Origin: Nocardia tengchongensis
GTDB lineage: Bacteria; Actinomycetota; Actinomycetes; Mycobacteriales; Mycobacteriaceae
Assembly (NCBI RefSeq): GCF_018362975.1
Contig: NZ_CP074371.1
Location: 3,534,001-3,598,000, forward strand
Direction: 5' to 3'
DNA: 64,000 nucleotides
Part shown: in pieces, positions 46,739 to 55,947 of the stretch
Position numbering within the stretch: the first letter of the stretch is position 1
How the letters are laid out: each line of letters begins with the position of its first letter
Translations under genes and position numbers: made by a program
The notes under the pieces: generated by a model
The model's database searches: none
What the model saw: only the letters and a program-made list of their open reading frames with translations
Told to the model about the DNA's origin: nothing

Positions 46739-47521
46739 TCAGGTGTGGGTGGCACCGTCGATGCGGATCTCGGTTCCGCTGATGAAGCGGCCGTCATCGG
46801 AGACCAGCATGGCGATGACACCGGCGACATTCTCCGGACCGGCCAGCTCTTTCGGATTGTCCGGCGGCACAATGGGAGCCAGGCGGCCGAAAAGCGACCA
46901 GTCGGAGTCCTTCGGGAGGTAGCCGGGAGTGGCGTCGGTGATGCCGGATTTGATGCCGCCGGGCGCGAGACTCACCGCGCGCAGACCCTGCTTGCCGTAT
47001 TCGAGAGCCAGAGTGTGGGTGAGGCTTTGGATGCCGCCCTTGCTGGCGGCGTACGCGGCCATATACGGGTGCGCGAAGCTCGCCGAGGTGGAGCTGAAGT
47101 TGACGATCGTGCTGCGGGAGTTGGCGAGCAGCGTCGGCAGGGCCTCACGGATCACCAGGAACGTGCCGGTCAGGTTGACGCTCAGGATCTGGTTCCACAA
47201 CTCGAGCGACGTCTCATGGGTATGACCCGCGCGCAGGATGCCCGCGGCATTGACGAGAGCGTCCAGGCCACCGAGAGTTTCGACGGCGCTCCCGACCCCC
47301 GCGATGACCTCGGTCTCGTCGGCGACATTCATTTCGAGCGTGGTGAGCCCGGCATCGATGCCCGCTTCGGCGGCCTGCTTGCGAGTCAGCGCCAGCCCTT
47401 CGGCGCTGCGGCCCGCGCCGACGACGACCGCGCCCTCGGACAACAGGCGAAGGACGGTGGCCCGGCCGATACCGGATCCGGCACCGGTCACCAGGATGCG
47501 GCGCCGCTCGAGTCGGTTCAT
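46739..47521 (-). CDS. SDR family oxidoreductase
   Basis: A 260-residue classical short-chain dehydrogenase. The cofactor site is VTGAGSGIGRA; NAAGIL, the catalytic Ser in NFSSTSASF and YAASK (Tyr-x3-Lys) are all present, and SGTEIRIDGA ends the fold. VVGAGRS after strand 2 suggests NADP(H). It could oxidise or reduce a hydroxyl or keto group on the cluster's product. The frame is open further upstream, but the ATG at 47521 has a GAGG site and starts the conserved fold. It is the last gene of the leftward arm of the cluster. Confidence 0.9.
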   Translation of the reverse strand: MNRLERRRILVTGAGSGIGRATVLRLLSEGAVVVGAGRSAEGLALTRKQAAEAGIDAGLTTLEMNVADETEVIAGVGSAVETLGGLDALVNAAGILRAGHTHETSLELWNQILSVNLTGTFLVIREALPTLLANSRSTIVNFSSTSASFAHPYMAAYAASKGGIQSLTHTLALEYGKQGLRAVSLAPGGIKSGITDATPGYLPKDSDWSLFGRLAPIVPPDNPKELAGPENVAGVIAMLVSDDGRFISGTEIRIDGATHT

Positions 47522-47646
47522 GGGGACCTCTTCTTCAAATATCTTGGTGTGCACGGAAATTCTCGCGGTGGGTGCGGCGCACCCCGCCGAGGAGCTGAAA
47601 CCCCGGCGGCGGTCCGCACCCATCGCGCTACGAACGGCTCCGTCGA

Positions 47647-49020
47647 TCAGCGATTCCTGATCCGTACCGGCAACCCGTCCACCATCGAGGTGATGATGCG
47701 CATCCGATGCTGCGGCTCCCAGCCCGCACGGAGTTCGAAGGTGTACCGCTGCAAAATCGCCGCCAACGCCGCGACGCCTTCGATATTGGCGATACGAAAG
47801 CCGATGCATTTGCGCGGACCGAGGTTGAACGGGAGGTAGGCGCTCTTGTTGATCTTGTCCGTGAGGAAGCGGGTCGGATCGAACCGGTCCGGTTCGTTCC
47901 AGAATCGGGCATCACGATGGATTCCATACGGGGAGAACAATACTCGTGTGCCCTTGGGGACGAAGTACCCGCCGATTTCGTCGTCCTCGATCGCGGTGCG
48001 GACATTGGCCATCGCCGACTGGATGCGTTGCCCCTCATCGAAGCAGGCCTTGAGGTACGACAGACGCTCCACGCTCGCGTATTCGAGCGGCGCACCGTCG
48101 AGCGCGTCGACCTCCTCGAGCGCCCGCGCCAGCGCCGACGGGTGCCGAAGCAGCAGCGCGAGAGTCCATGCCGTGGCTTCGGTCGTCGTTTCGAACCCGG
48201 CGAAAATCATGCCACTCACCTCGGAGAGCAGCTTGGCGTGTTGCAGATGCGGGCACTCCCCAGCGCTGATCTCCAGCATCGCGTCCAGCAGATCCGGCTC
48301 CGCGCTGGGGCCGTCCGCTCGCCGCTGCTCGATATACCGCTCGAGATCGGTGTGCACGGCCGCGAGTCCGGCCTGTCCGCGTCGCTGGAAAGGACGCGGC
48401 AGAAAAGCCGGGAGATCGTGCATCATCGCGCGATTGGCGGCGTAGCGGCTGTAATCCCGCGCGGACCGGATGTAGCTGTTCAATTCATCGGTCGCCATGG
48501 TCACCCCGAAGACCGCGCGCATCAACCCGTCCATGACGACGGTGCCGAGTTCATGCTCGAGATCGATCCACTCCGCGGTACCGACGTACTCCGCCCACGC
48601 GTCGACGCGGGCGGTGACCCCCGCGATCAGCTTGGGGGCGACTCGCTCCAACGCGTGCCCCGAGAAGTGCGGGTTGAGCGGCCGGCGAACACGTTTCCAC
48701 TCCTCGCCCTCCAGGAACGCCAAGGGCAGTGGTTGACCGTCCATGAGTTCCTCGTAGGACTCGCCCTTGACGTAACGCTGGTGGTGCTTGACCAGGATGT
48801 GTTCGATGTGATCCGGGTGGCTGACCAAGAGCATCGGTGGTGCGTTGCGTCCCGGTACCGGCAAGGTGACCACGTCGCCGTAGCGACGTGCCACCTCGGG
48901 CATGATCGCGTACGTCTCCCGCCGCATGGCGACACCCATTTTCAGCAGGGTGCCCAAACTCGGTCCCGGCGGCCGATTCTGAGCCGTTGGCCGCTGGGCG
49001 ACCGATGAACCGCTACTCAT
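47647..49020 (-). CDS. Cytochrome P450 (457 residues)
   Basis: A P450 monooxygenase with all core motifs: I-helix AGFETTTEATAW (oxygen activation), K-helix Glu-x-x-Arg in FDEGQRIQ, and the haem-thiolate loop FNLGPRKCIGFRIA. It is longer than the other two P450s of the cluster and starts with a Pro-rich hinge (NRPPGPSLGTLL) like the CYP102/CYP4-like class, which often hydroxylates fatty chains; the substrate here is unknown. The ATG at 49020 is preferred, with AGGACAGGA just before. It lies 64 bases downstream of the efflux-pump gene. Confidence 0.9.
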   Translation of the reverse strand: MSSGSSVAQRPTAQNRPPGPSLGTLLKMGVAMRRETYAIMPEVARRYGDVVTLPVPGRNAPPMLLVSHPDHIEHILVKHHQRYVKGESYEELMDGQPLPLAFLEGEEWKRVRRPLNPHFSGHALERVAPKLIAGVTARVDAWAEYVGTAEWIDLEHELGTVVMDGLMRAVFGVTMATDELNSYIRSARDYSRYAANRAMMHDLPAFLPRPFQRRGQAGLAAVHTDLERYIEQRRADGPSAEPDLLDAMLEISAGECPHLQHAKLLSEVSGMIFAGFETTTEATAWTLALLLRHPSALARALEEVDALDGAPLEYASVERLSYLKACFDEGQRIQSAMANVRTAIEDDEIGGYFVPKGTRVLFSPYGIHRDARFWNEPDRFDPTRFLTDKINKSAYLPFNLGPRKCIGFRIANIEGVAALAAILQRYTFELRAGWEPQHRMRIITSMVDGLPVRIRNR

Positions 49021-49084
49021 TCCTGTCCTCAATTCACGATGATCAAGTTCTCGGGTTCAGTTCCGGCACTTGTCGGGCACGCAC

Positions 49085-50560
49085 CTAGTCGGCGACGCCG
49101 ACACCGGCCTTCTTGCCCGCCGCCGGAGTCGGTGCGGCAGCAGGCACACCGGTGGAGACGAAGAACGCCGCGGCGATGGCGCAGACCACCAGCAGACCGA
49201 CCGAGAGATAGAGCGAATCCGAAAGCGCCGAACTGTAGGGTGCTTTGACGAAGTCGGGCAGTTTGCCGCCGTCGCCGGACGAGCCACTGCTGGGCAGCCC
49301 GTGTGCCGCCATGCGCGCGGCGAGCAGTGCGGCAACGCAGGCGCTGCCGAGGGCCGAACCGACCTGACGGGTGGTGGCGTAGATGCCCGCCGCCGCGCCC
49401 ATCTGCTCCAGCGGCAGGCTCCGCATCGTGGCCGCGGGCAGCGGTGCCCAGATGAACGCGCTGCCCACACCGCAGACCACCGATGTCACGACCAGCATCG
49501 GGATGGACCCGTTCGGGTGCGCGATGGAGAGGAACCACCACACCCCGGCCGCGTACGCCGTGAAGCCGAACATCAGCAGATACCGCGGCGGCACCTTGTC
49601 CGACAGCCTGCCGACCACCGGCGAGAGCACGGCGGACAGCAGTGCCAGCGGGGACCCGACCAATGCCGCCTTGGTCGGGGACAGCTCGTGCACAACTTGC
49701 AGGTAGAAGAACGACGGCACCATCTGCGCGGTGGTAGCCGCGGTCAGCCCGCTGGTGGCGATATTGCCGAGCGAGAAATTGCGGTTACGGAACACGCTCA
49801 GCGGGATCAGCGGCTCGATCTTGGTGCGGCCCTGGTTCACCAGGAACAGCGCGAGCACGGCCAGGCCGCCGAGGATCAGGCCCCAGACCCAGCCTGCCCA
49901 ATGGTGATCGTTGCCCTCCTGGATGCCGATCACCAACGCGGTCATGCCGATCGCGACCATCACCATGCCCGGAATGTCGAAACGGTGCTTGGTGGTCGGC
50001 AGCACCGGAACCAGCCGCACACCCAGCAACAGCGCGATCACCCCGATCGGCAGGTTGACGAAGAAGATCCACTGCCAACCGCCGTTGTCCACGAGCGCAC
50101 CACCGCAGACCGGACCGATCAGCGCCGCCACGCCGGCGACACCGCCCCACACGCCCATGGCCGCACCGCGCTTGTCCCACGGGAAGATTCGTCCGATCAC
50201 CGCCATCGTCTGCGGCGCGACCAAGGCCGCGCCCAGGCCCTGGACCGCGCGGGCGGCGATCAGCGAATCGATGTTGCCCGCGAGGCCGCACCACAGCGAG
50301 GCCAGTGTGAAGACCGAAAGTCCGGCCAGATACAGATATTTCGGTCCGAACCGATCCCCGAGGCGGCCGGTGATGAGCAGCGGCACCGCGAAGGTGAGCA
50401 GGTACGAGCTGGTCACCCAGATGACCTTGGACAAGTCGGCGTGCAGGCCGGACATGATCGCTGGATTCGCCACCGCGACGATGGTCATGTCCAGCAGGAT
50501 CATGAAGTAGCCCACGCACAGCGCGCCCAGCGCCGCCCACGGGTTGCGTTCGGTTGACAC
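49085..50560 (-). CDS. DHA2 family efflux pump of the NRPS cluster
   Basis: A 491-residue 14-TM drug exporter, paralogous to the pump at 37826-39292; PWAALGALCVGYFMILLDMT occurs in both and identity continues throughout. The motifs are LDMTIVAVANPAI, GRLGDRFGPK and GGWQWIFFVNLPIG. The start is GTG at 50560 (the frame is open further upstream, but similarity to the paralogue starts here). Placed inside a biosynthetic operon with three P450s, it probably exports the product and gives self-protection. Its upstream region lacks the TetR dyad found before the paralogue. Confidence 0.9.
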   Translation of the reverse strand: MSTERNPWAALGALCVGYFMILLDMTIVAVANPAIMSGLHADLSKVIWVTSSYLLTFAVPLLITGRLGDRFGPKYLYLAGLSVFTLASLWCGLAGNIDSLIAARAVQGLGAALVAPQTMAVIGRIFPWDKRGAAMGVWGGVAGVAALIGPVCGGALVDNGGWQWIFFVNLPIGVIALLLGVRLVPVLPTTKHRFDIPGMVMVAIGMTALVIGIQEGNDHHWAGWVWGLILGGLAVLALFLVNQGRTKIEPLIPLSVFRNRNFSLGNIATSGLTAATTAQMVPSFFYLQVVHELSPTKAALVGSPLALLSAVLSPVVGRLSDKVPPRYLLMFGFTAYAAGVWWFLSIAHPNGSIPMLVVTSVVCGVGSAFIWAPLPAATMRSLPLEQMGAAAGIYATTRQVGSALGSACVAALLAARMAAHGLPSSGSSGDGGKLPDFVKAPYSSALSDSLYLSVGLLVVCAIAAAFFVSTGVPAAAPTPAAGKKAGVGVAD

Positions 50561-50658
50561 GATTGACCTTTCTTGTTCTGTTCGTTGTTTCGAGCAGGGG
50601 CTGAGCGGTTCCCGGCAGTGCTCGAGCGGCTCCGAGTAGTGCTGAGCGGCGCGGCGGG

Positions 50659-51744
50659 CTACCAGGTCACGGGTAGCTCGACCAATTCGGCGGCCAACAT
50701 GTTCTCCTGACGGCGCAATTCCGTGGCCGGAACCGCGAGCCGCATTGTGGGGAACCGAGATATCAACTGGGAGAACACTTCCTGAAGTTCGATCCGCGCC
50801 AGCGGCGCACCGATGCAGTAGCGCAGGCCGTGTCCGAACGTCAGGTGCGCGGAGGACCGGCGGGCCAGGTCGAATCGTTCCGGCTCCGGAAACGCCTCCG
50901 GGTCGAGATTGGCGGCGCTGACATCCATGAGCACGAGATCGCCCTGACACACCGCGGCACCGTCGACGTCCATGTCGGTGCGCGCGTAGCGGGGCAGCTC
51001 GGGACTGGCCTGGACCGGCACCCGCAGCATTTCCTCGATCGCGCTCGGCACCAGAGCGGGTTCGGCGACGAGCCGTTGCCATCGATCCGGGGTATCGAGC
51101 AAGGTCAACATCCCATTGCTGATGGCATTGACCGTCGTCTCGTGGCCGGCGAACAGCAGGGCCATCCCCAGTGCGGCGGCCTCGGCGGCATGTACTCCCT
51201 CGGTCGTCGCCAGCCGGGAGATGACATCGTCGCCGGGATCCGAGCGCTTGGTGGCGACGAGTTCACAGGAGTAGGTGAACAGGGCGGACTGCCCCTGCCG
51301 GGCCCGTTCGTCGTCGCGAATGTCCCACGCCTGCTGTGTCCATGCCCGGAATCGGTCGCGATCGTCCACCGGCACGCCCAGCAATTCACACAGGACGAGG
51401 ATCGGCAAGGGCACCGACACCGCGGCGTGCAGATCCAATGGCACTGCCCGATCTGTGAGCGTGTCCAGCAACTCACTGGTGAGCGCACTGATGCGGGGAC
51501 GCAGTGTGCGCATGGCCCGGGCGGAGAATTGCGGCTGCAACAGCGACCGCATCCGGGCGTGATCGGCGATCTCGGTCTCGAAATTGCCCACCGGCCCGAA
51601 CAGCGAGACATCGCTGACCCGGGCCGCGGTCTCCGGCGTCGGATGGGCCCGGCCCAGCCGCTCATCGCAGAGCAGGCTACGCACTTCGGCATGACCGGTG
51701 GCGATCCAGGCGGGATCGCCCATGGCGGTTTGTGTCTTGTGCAT
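50659..51744 (-). CDS. Cytochrome P450, N-terminally short (361 residues)
   Basis: A bacterial class I P450 of the CYP105/107-like type. I-helix LFAGHETTVNAI, K-helix EEMLR and the haem loop LTFGHGLRYCIGAPLAR are intact. It begins at the equivalent of strand beta-1 (GDPAWIATGHAEVRSLL), lacking about 30-40 residues normally found before it (the Pro-rich start and helix A). No upstream in-frame start is available because the Ddn-type gene ends three bases before its ATG. It may be a naturally short P450, or its true start may have been lost by an indel. Confidence 0.85.
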   Translation of the reverse strand: MHKTQTAMGDPAWIATGHAEVRSLLCDERLGRAHPTPETAARVSDVSLFGPVGNFETEIADHARMRSLLQPQFSARAMRTLRPRISALTSELLDTLTDRAVPLDLHAAVSVPLPILVLCELLGVPVDDRDRFRAWTQQAWDIRDDERARQGQSALFTYSCELVATKRSDPGDDVISRLATTEGVHAAEAAALGMALLFAGHETTVNAISNGMLTLLDTPDRWQRLVAEPALVPSAIEEMLRVPVQASPELPRYARTDMDVDGAAVCQGDLVLMDVSAANLDPEAFPEPERFDLARRSSAHLTFGHGLRYCIGAPLARIELQEVFSQLISRFPTMRLAVPATELRRQENMLAAELVELPVTW

Positions 51745-51746
51745 GG

Positions 51747-52229
51747 CTATCCCTGCTGCCGCTGAATTTCCGGCAATCGAATGATCGGGATGCGGCGCTC
51801 ACAGCGCTCCTGATAGACGCGGTAGAAATCGCGATCGGTCGTCACCGCATCCCAGATTCGCGTGTACTCGGCACCGTCGACGACTTCCGGAACAGATCGG
51901 TATTCGCTATCGCGCAGGCGCACAAGGACATTCGGGTTGGCACGGGCATCGGCCAGGTTCAGATACCAGGCCGGATGCCGAGGCGAGCCGACGAGCGAGG
52001 CGATGACGACGCGGCATCCATCGTGGTCTCGCCAGAACGGCAAGGCGGCCTTGCGCACCTCTCCGGTCTTGCGACCGACGGTGTGCAGCAGCAGGAAGTC
52101 CATCGCGGAGCTGACCCACACTTCCTCCGCGGTGGAGGTCTCCATGGCGGCGACGTGGTGGCGGCTGATGGCCACCAATTCATCGCGGGTCGGTTCGGTG
52201 AAGGGAATGTTTCTTTGACTGGTACGCAT
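51747..52229 (-). CDS. Deazaflavin (F420)-dependent nitroreductase family protein (Ddn-like)
   Basis: A 160-residue protein of the Ddn/DUF385 family, which uses reduced F420 to reduce quinones, nitro groups or enones. Family features are LLLHTVGRKTGEVRKAALPF, the strand CRVVIASLVGS and HPAWYLNLADARANPNVLVRL. It lies between two P450 genes (11 and 2 bases apart), clearly one operon, so a reductive tailoring step on the cluster's product is likely. The organism would need F420, which mycobacteria and nocardiae make. Confidence 0.88.
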   Translation of the reverse strand: MRTSQRNIPFTEPTRDELVAISRHHVAAMETSTAEEVWVSSAMDFLLLHTVGRKTGEVRKAALPFWRDHDGCRVVIASLVGSPRHPAWYLNLADARANPNVLVRLRDSEYRSVPEVVDGAEYTRIWDAVTTDRDFYRVYQERCERRIPIIRLPEIQRQQG

Positions 52230-52240
52230 GACAATTCCTT

Positions 52241-53428
52241 CTAGGGCAGGGCAACGGGGAGCTCGGCGAGTTGCCAGACGGCCGAGCCGGCGGGCCAGCC
52301 GATGCTTTCGGGCGCTGTGGTGAGCCGCAGGCCGGGGTATTCGCGGACCAGCAGGCCCAGCCCCACTTCCAGTTCCACCTTCGCCACCTGGGAGCCCAGG
52401 CAGTAGCTGGTCCCGTATCCGAAGGTCAGATGCTGCTTCTGCGAGCGCCCGAACACGATCTGATCGGGGTCGTCGAAGACCAGACCGTCACGGTTCGCGG
52501 CACCCGTCGAGGGCATGACGTAATCACCGGCCGCCATGTCCACCCCGCCGAGGCTGACGGGCTCGCGGACCAGCCAAGGAATGGCTTCGCCGCCGCCGAG
52601 TGAAATCGTTCGGAGCAACTCGTCGACCGCACTCGGAATACGGTCCGGACTCTCCGTCAGGACGGTCCACAAATCGGGACGGATCAAGAGCTGGAAGACC
52701 ATCTTGCTCAACATGTGGGCGGTGGACTCGAATCCGGCGATGATCAGGCCGAACGCGACCGTCACGACATCCAGGTAGCTCAGCCCGTCATGGCGGATGA
52801 AGTCCGAGACCAGGTCGTCTCCGAGGTTCTCGCCGCGCGCCGTGACCAATTCCATGACATATCGGCCCATGTCCTTCACGGCGGACTCGGCGTTCGCTTC
52901 CGCATTGGGGGCGAAATCATCGGCCAGGAGCGCGCTGACCCATCCGATCAGTTTCTCGTCGTCCTCGACGGGAATGCCCAGCAACTTCCCGAGGACGCGA
53001 ATGGAGAAGGGCTTCGCGACGTCGGCCACGTAGTCGATGCCGACCCCTTCCCGCAGCGGGGAAAGCAGGTCGGTCATGATCGATTCAGCGCTGGTACGAA
53101 TCGATCCCATTCGTTTGTTCAATTCAGCGGTGACGATTCTGCGCACCTTGAGGTGTGCGGCGTCGTCCATTGTCGCCAGTCCGCCCGCGAAGAGCGGGCT
53201 CGCGGTGATTCGCGGCGCGTTTCCGGAACGGCTGAAAGTCTTGCTGGAGTAGACGGTCCGAACGTCGTTGTATCCCGTCACCAACCAGCATTCGCCACCG
53301 TGCGGATATTCGAGCCGCACGGGCTGGGCATTTTTGAGCGCATTATCCAATACTGGATCCAACCCCAGTGATCGCGCCCCATCAGTGGGATAGCGATGAA
53401 CTGGGCACCCGACAGCCAATTGGTCCAT
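52241..53428 (-). CDS. Cytochrome P450 (395 residues)
   Basis: A full-length bacterial class I P450. Motifs: I-helix LIIAGFESTAHM, with Ser in place of the second Thr of the AGxxTT signature; K-helix DELLR; and haem loop LTFGYGTSYCLGSQVAKVE. N-terminal CPVHRYPTDGARSLGLDPVL shows that the start is complete. It is the second gene of the leftward operon, 40 bases after the MBL-fold gene. The substrate is probably the peptide or its carrier-bound precursor. Confidence 0.9.
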   Translation of the reverse strand: MDQLAVGCPVHRYPTDGARSLGLDPVLDNALKNAQPVRLEYPHGGECWLVTGYNDVRTVYSSKTFSRSGNAPRITASPLFAGGLATMDDAAHLKVRRIVTAELNKRMGSIRTSAESIMTDLLSPLREGVGIDYVADVAKPFSIRVLGKLLGIPVEDDEKLIGWVSALLADDFAPNAEANAESAVKDMGRYVMELVTARGENLGDDLVSDFIRHDGLSYLDVVTVAFGLIIAGFESTAHMLSKMVFQLLIRPDLWTVLTESPDRIPSAVDELLRTISLGGGEAIPWLVREPVSLGGVDMAAGDYVMPSTGAANRDGLVFDDPDQIVFGRSQKQHLTFGYGTSYCLGSQVAKVELEVGLGLLVREYPGLRLTTAPESIGWPAGSAVWQLAELPVALP

Positions 53429-53468
53429 GGTAAATCCCCCATTTATTCACAATGCGCGCGAAAGCCAC

Positions 53469-54524
53469 TCAGCCTTCGGCTACGAATTTCATCGGCTGAT
53501 CGCTCGCCCCAAGCGATCTCGCATTGCCGTGGTTGACCAGATAGGTCAGGTGCGCGGAGCACTCCGACAGCGCCAACGGCCAGGAAATGGGCGGAATCTC
53601 CGACCATTTGACGGCCCAGGTCATTGCCACCGCGATATCCCAGAGGGTCCGCGGTTCACCATCGGACAGAACCTGCCGCACGTCGTCGAGCCGCAGCCGG
53701 TGGTGTACGGCCAGTTGTTCTATTCTGCGTGGCCAGTCGATGTCGACGACCTCGTGGGCGGGATAGATCGAGAAGCCGTCGCCCGCCAGGGTGCGCAGCT
53801 TCTCCAGCGATTCCAGATAGCGGTTCAATAGATCGTGCTCGTCGACCGGGAAGACGAATTCCCCGACGTGCGGGCTGGTCTTGGACAACACGTGGTCGCC
53901 GGTGAACACCGCCCGCTGACGCTCGAGGATCGCGCCCATGTGGCCGCCGGTGTGGCCCGGCAGCCACAGCGCGGTGAGACCGCCGGCCGCGGGCGTGATG
54001 ACATCGCCGTCACCGAGCCTGCGGTCGACCTCGGCCGACATGTACCCCATGGAGAAACTTCCCCCGGCCTGCCGGTATGACTCCAGCGCCGCCGTCGGCG
54101 CCCCGGCCGCCGCGAGATTGTTCAATTCCCACGACAAATGAGCTTCCGCCGATTCCTGACTGCGTAGCTGATCCATGAGATCGGCGTCGATCTCATGCAT
54201 CGCGACCCACGCATCGGATTCGGATTGCACCCTTCCGGCCAGACCCGAATGATCCGGGTGATGGTGAGTCAGAACTATGCCTTCTGTCTCACGAACATCC
54301 CGACCCAGCGCGGTCAGACCGTTGGAGAGGGCCTGCCATGCGGTGTCGTCATCCCAACCGGCATCGATGAGAATATGGCCCCGCGTGCCTTCCAACACAT
54401 AGACGCGGGTCGCAATTACAGGAACGGACATTACTGGGACTTCAATAACACCGATGAGTCCAGGGAGATCGGTCAGCGTGCTCCTTGCGGATACTTCATT
54501 GTCGCGCTGTTGATCTGAAGTCAT
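53469..54524 (-). CDS. MBL-fold metallo-hydrolase
   Basis: A 351-residue metallo-beta-lactamase-fold hydrolase. The metal site is THHHPDHSGLAG (His-x-His-x-Asp-His), followed by LPGHTGGHMG (His ligand), FTGDHVL (bridging Asp) and YPAHE (His). In biosynthetic clusters such proteins act as thioesterases, lactonases or hydrolases; here it may release or edit a thioester. A GGGGAA site precedes the ATG at 54524. It is the first gene of the leftward operon and diverges from the acyltransferase gene over about 510 bases. Confidence 0.88.
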   Translation of the reverse strand: MTSDQQRDNEVSARSTLTDLPGLIGVIEVPVMSVPVIATRVYVLEGTRGHILIDAGWDDDTAWQALSNGLTALGRDVRETEGIVLTHHHPDHSGLAGRVQSESDAWVAMHEIDADLMDQLRSQESAEAHLSWELNNLAAAGAPTAALESYRQAGGSFSMGYMSAEVDRRLGDGDVITPAAGGLTALWLPGHTGGHMGAILERQRAVFTGDHVLSKTSPHVGEFVFPVDEHDLLNRYLESLEKLRTLAGDGFSIYPAHEVVDIDWPRRIEQLAVHHRLRLDDVRQVLSDGEPRTLWDIAVAMTWAVKWSEIPPISWPLALSECSAHLTYLVNHGNARSLGASDQPMKFVAEG

Positions 54525-54625
54525 TTCCCCAACTTTCTTTCGACCGCCCCGAACTTCATGGCACCCGATGAATGGGTGATGCATCCATGTCCCGCAAGCA
54601 GTCTTACATGACGACGGAGCACGGT

Positions 54626-54639
54626 CAAGCGTTTGCTTG
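54626..54639. promoter_or_regulatory. CAAGC-N4-GCTTG inverted repeat in the cluster control region
   Basis: CAAGC and GCTTG separated by GTTT form an inverted repeat 102 bases upstream of the MBL-fold gene. TTCAAGCAA follows at once as another half-site. The same half-sites make the CAAGCGCTTG palindrome at 45246. A TetR-type regulator encoded elsewhere (none is in this part of the window) could bind here. Confidence 0.5.
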
Positions 54640-54670
54640 GTTCAAGCAATAGTGTTGCGGGACAACGGGC

Positions 54671-54748
54671 TTGACACAGATTTCGCCATTTTTCAAGTCG
54701 TGCGACGAGTCCATGCTGTTGACACAGATTTTCCCGTTTTGCAAGTCG
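54671..54748. repeat. Two near-identical 30-bp direct repeats in the cluster control region
   Basis: The units 54671-54700 and 54719-54748 agree at 26 of 30 positions. Both start TTGACACAGATTT and end CAAGTCG, and the start-to-start distance is 48 bp. Each begins with a TTGACA that looks like a -35 element, but no good -10 follows. They lie between the two divergent operons, 146 or more bases from the MBL-fold start and 285 or more from the acyltransferase start, so they are candidate regulator sites. The remaining sequence 54749-55032 shows no gene. Confidence 0.55.
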
Positions 54749-55032
54749 GGAGCGCCGTTTCGCGGCGTGATTCTCACCCCATCGGCGCGCCTCCCCACCC
54801 CGGGCGGTCGGCCTTCCTGTTGCCAACGGCCCCAAGCACTTTGGCCGACGGGTCGCGTTGCGAGCGGGGGGAACATGCCTTACCGTGAAAACGTGCCCCA
54901 CTCCGGTGACCCGGGCACTTCCTGTTGGGCGGGTCTCGCTCAAAGAGTGGGGATTCTTTGAACACATCGTTCAACAGATGAGTCGGTGTGTACCGGGCTT
55001 TCGCCGACTTCATTCATTCAAGGGGACGTTGC

Positions 55033-55941
55033 ATGACCATCGCATACTTACTCGGCGGGCAGATTCCGCTGGAGGAAAAATTCGTCACCGACTTCTGCGT
55101 TCGATTCCCCGCTGTCCGTGAGGTATTCGAACAGGCCGCGGACCGGACTGGGCTGGACGTGTCCGAGCTGATCGCCGGCACGTTCGACGGCGAGGGCGAG
55201 CTCGTGCAGAGCTTCGGCGCGGTGCGCCAGGCGGCGCTGATCATCGGGATGCACGATGTGCTGGCCGACCGCGGCATCCGGCCCGATGCCATCGGCGGGC
55301 TCAGCCTCGGGGGTCTGGTGAGCGCCTGTCTCGCCGGTGGGGTCGATCGGCCGGGCCTGTTCGAGATGCTGCACTACCAGCGCCTCATTCCCGAGGTGCC
55401 GGCCGACACACCACCGCAGGGGATGGCGGTGGCGGCCTTGGCAACCGGTGATGAGATCGAGAAGTACATCGGCCCGGCCCGCCCCGGGATCTACCTGGCT
55501 GCGGACTATGACGTCGTGCCCGGCGGTGACAAACGGGTTCTCGTGCTCTCCGGATATCGAGCGGAGTTGACCGCTCTCGCGGCCGAGCAACCGCGTCGGA
55601 TCCGCATGCTCGAAGAGTACGTGGGCGCCTTCCACAGCCCGCTCGTGCAGCATGTAGCGGACTTCATGGCCGAGCATGTGTCCGCAATGACCTTCTACGA
55701 TCCGAAGATCACCCTCTGCTCACCCCACCAGTCCGGCGTCATCCGGACCGCCGACGAGGTTCGCGAGTTCTTCCTCACCAACTATCTCAACCCGGTCGGC
55801 GTCCGTTTCCTGCTGGACGAAGTCAACCGATTCGGCGCGGAGTCGGCCATCGGGCTGGGACCCGGGATGCCCCAGCGCCTCGTCGCCGAGCCACTCATCT
55901 TGACCTCTGTCCTCACCGCGGACGACCTCGCCAACTACTGA
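55033..55941 (+). CDS. Discrete acyltransferase (malonyl-CoA:ACP transacylase-like)
   Basis: A 302-residue free-standing acyltransferase of the FabD/trans-AT type. GLSLGG carries the nucleophile Ser91 (Leu instead of the usual His before it), Arg117 in YQRL is at the position that binds the malonyl carboxylate in FabD, and GAFHSPL supplies His201. It would load a malonyl-type acyl group onto a carrier protein. No carrier gene is visible besides the NRPS carrier domain. An AAGGGG site precedes the ATG. It is the first gene of the rightward operon; the dehydrogenase gene follows by six bases. Confidence 0.85.
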   Translation: MTIAYLLGGQIPLEEKFVTDFCVRFPAVREVFEQAADRTGLDVSELIAGTFDGEGELVQSFGAVRQAALIIGMHDVLADRGIRPDAIGGLSLGGLVSACLAGGVDRPGLFEMLHYQRLIPEVPADTPPQGMAVAALATGDEIEKYIGPARPGIYLAADYDVVPGGDKRVLVLSGYRAELTALAAEQPRRIRMLEEYVGAFHSPLVQHVADFMAEHVSAMTFYDPKITLCSPHQSGVIRTADEVREFFLTNYLNPVGVRFLLDEVNRFGAESAIGLGPGMPQRLVAEPLILTSVLTADDLANY

Positions 55942-55947
55942 GGACCC

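Noticed and set aside
54671..54724. The TTGACA hexamers in the direct repeats as -35 promoter elements
   Set aside because: No plausible -10 hexamer lies 16-18 bases downstream of either; a regulator site is more likely.
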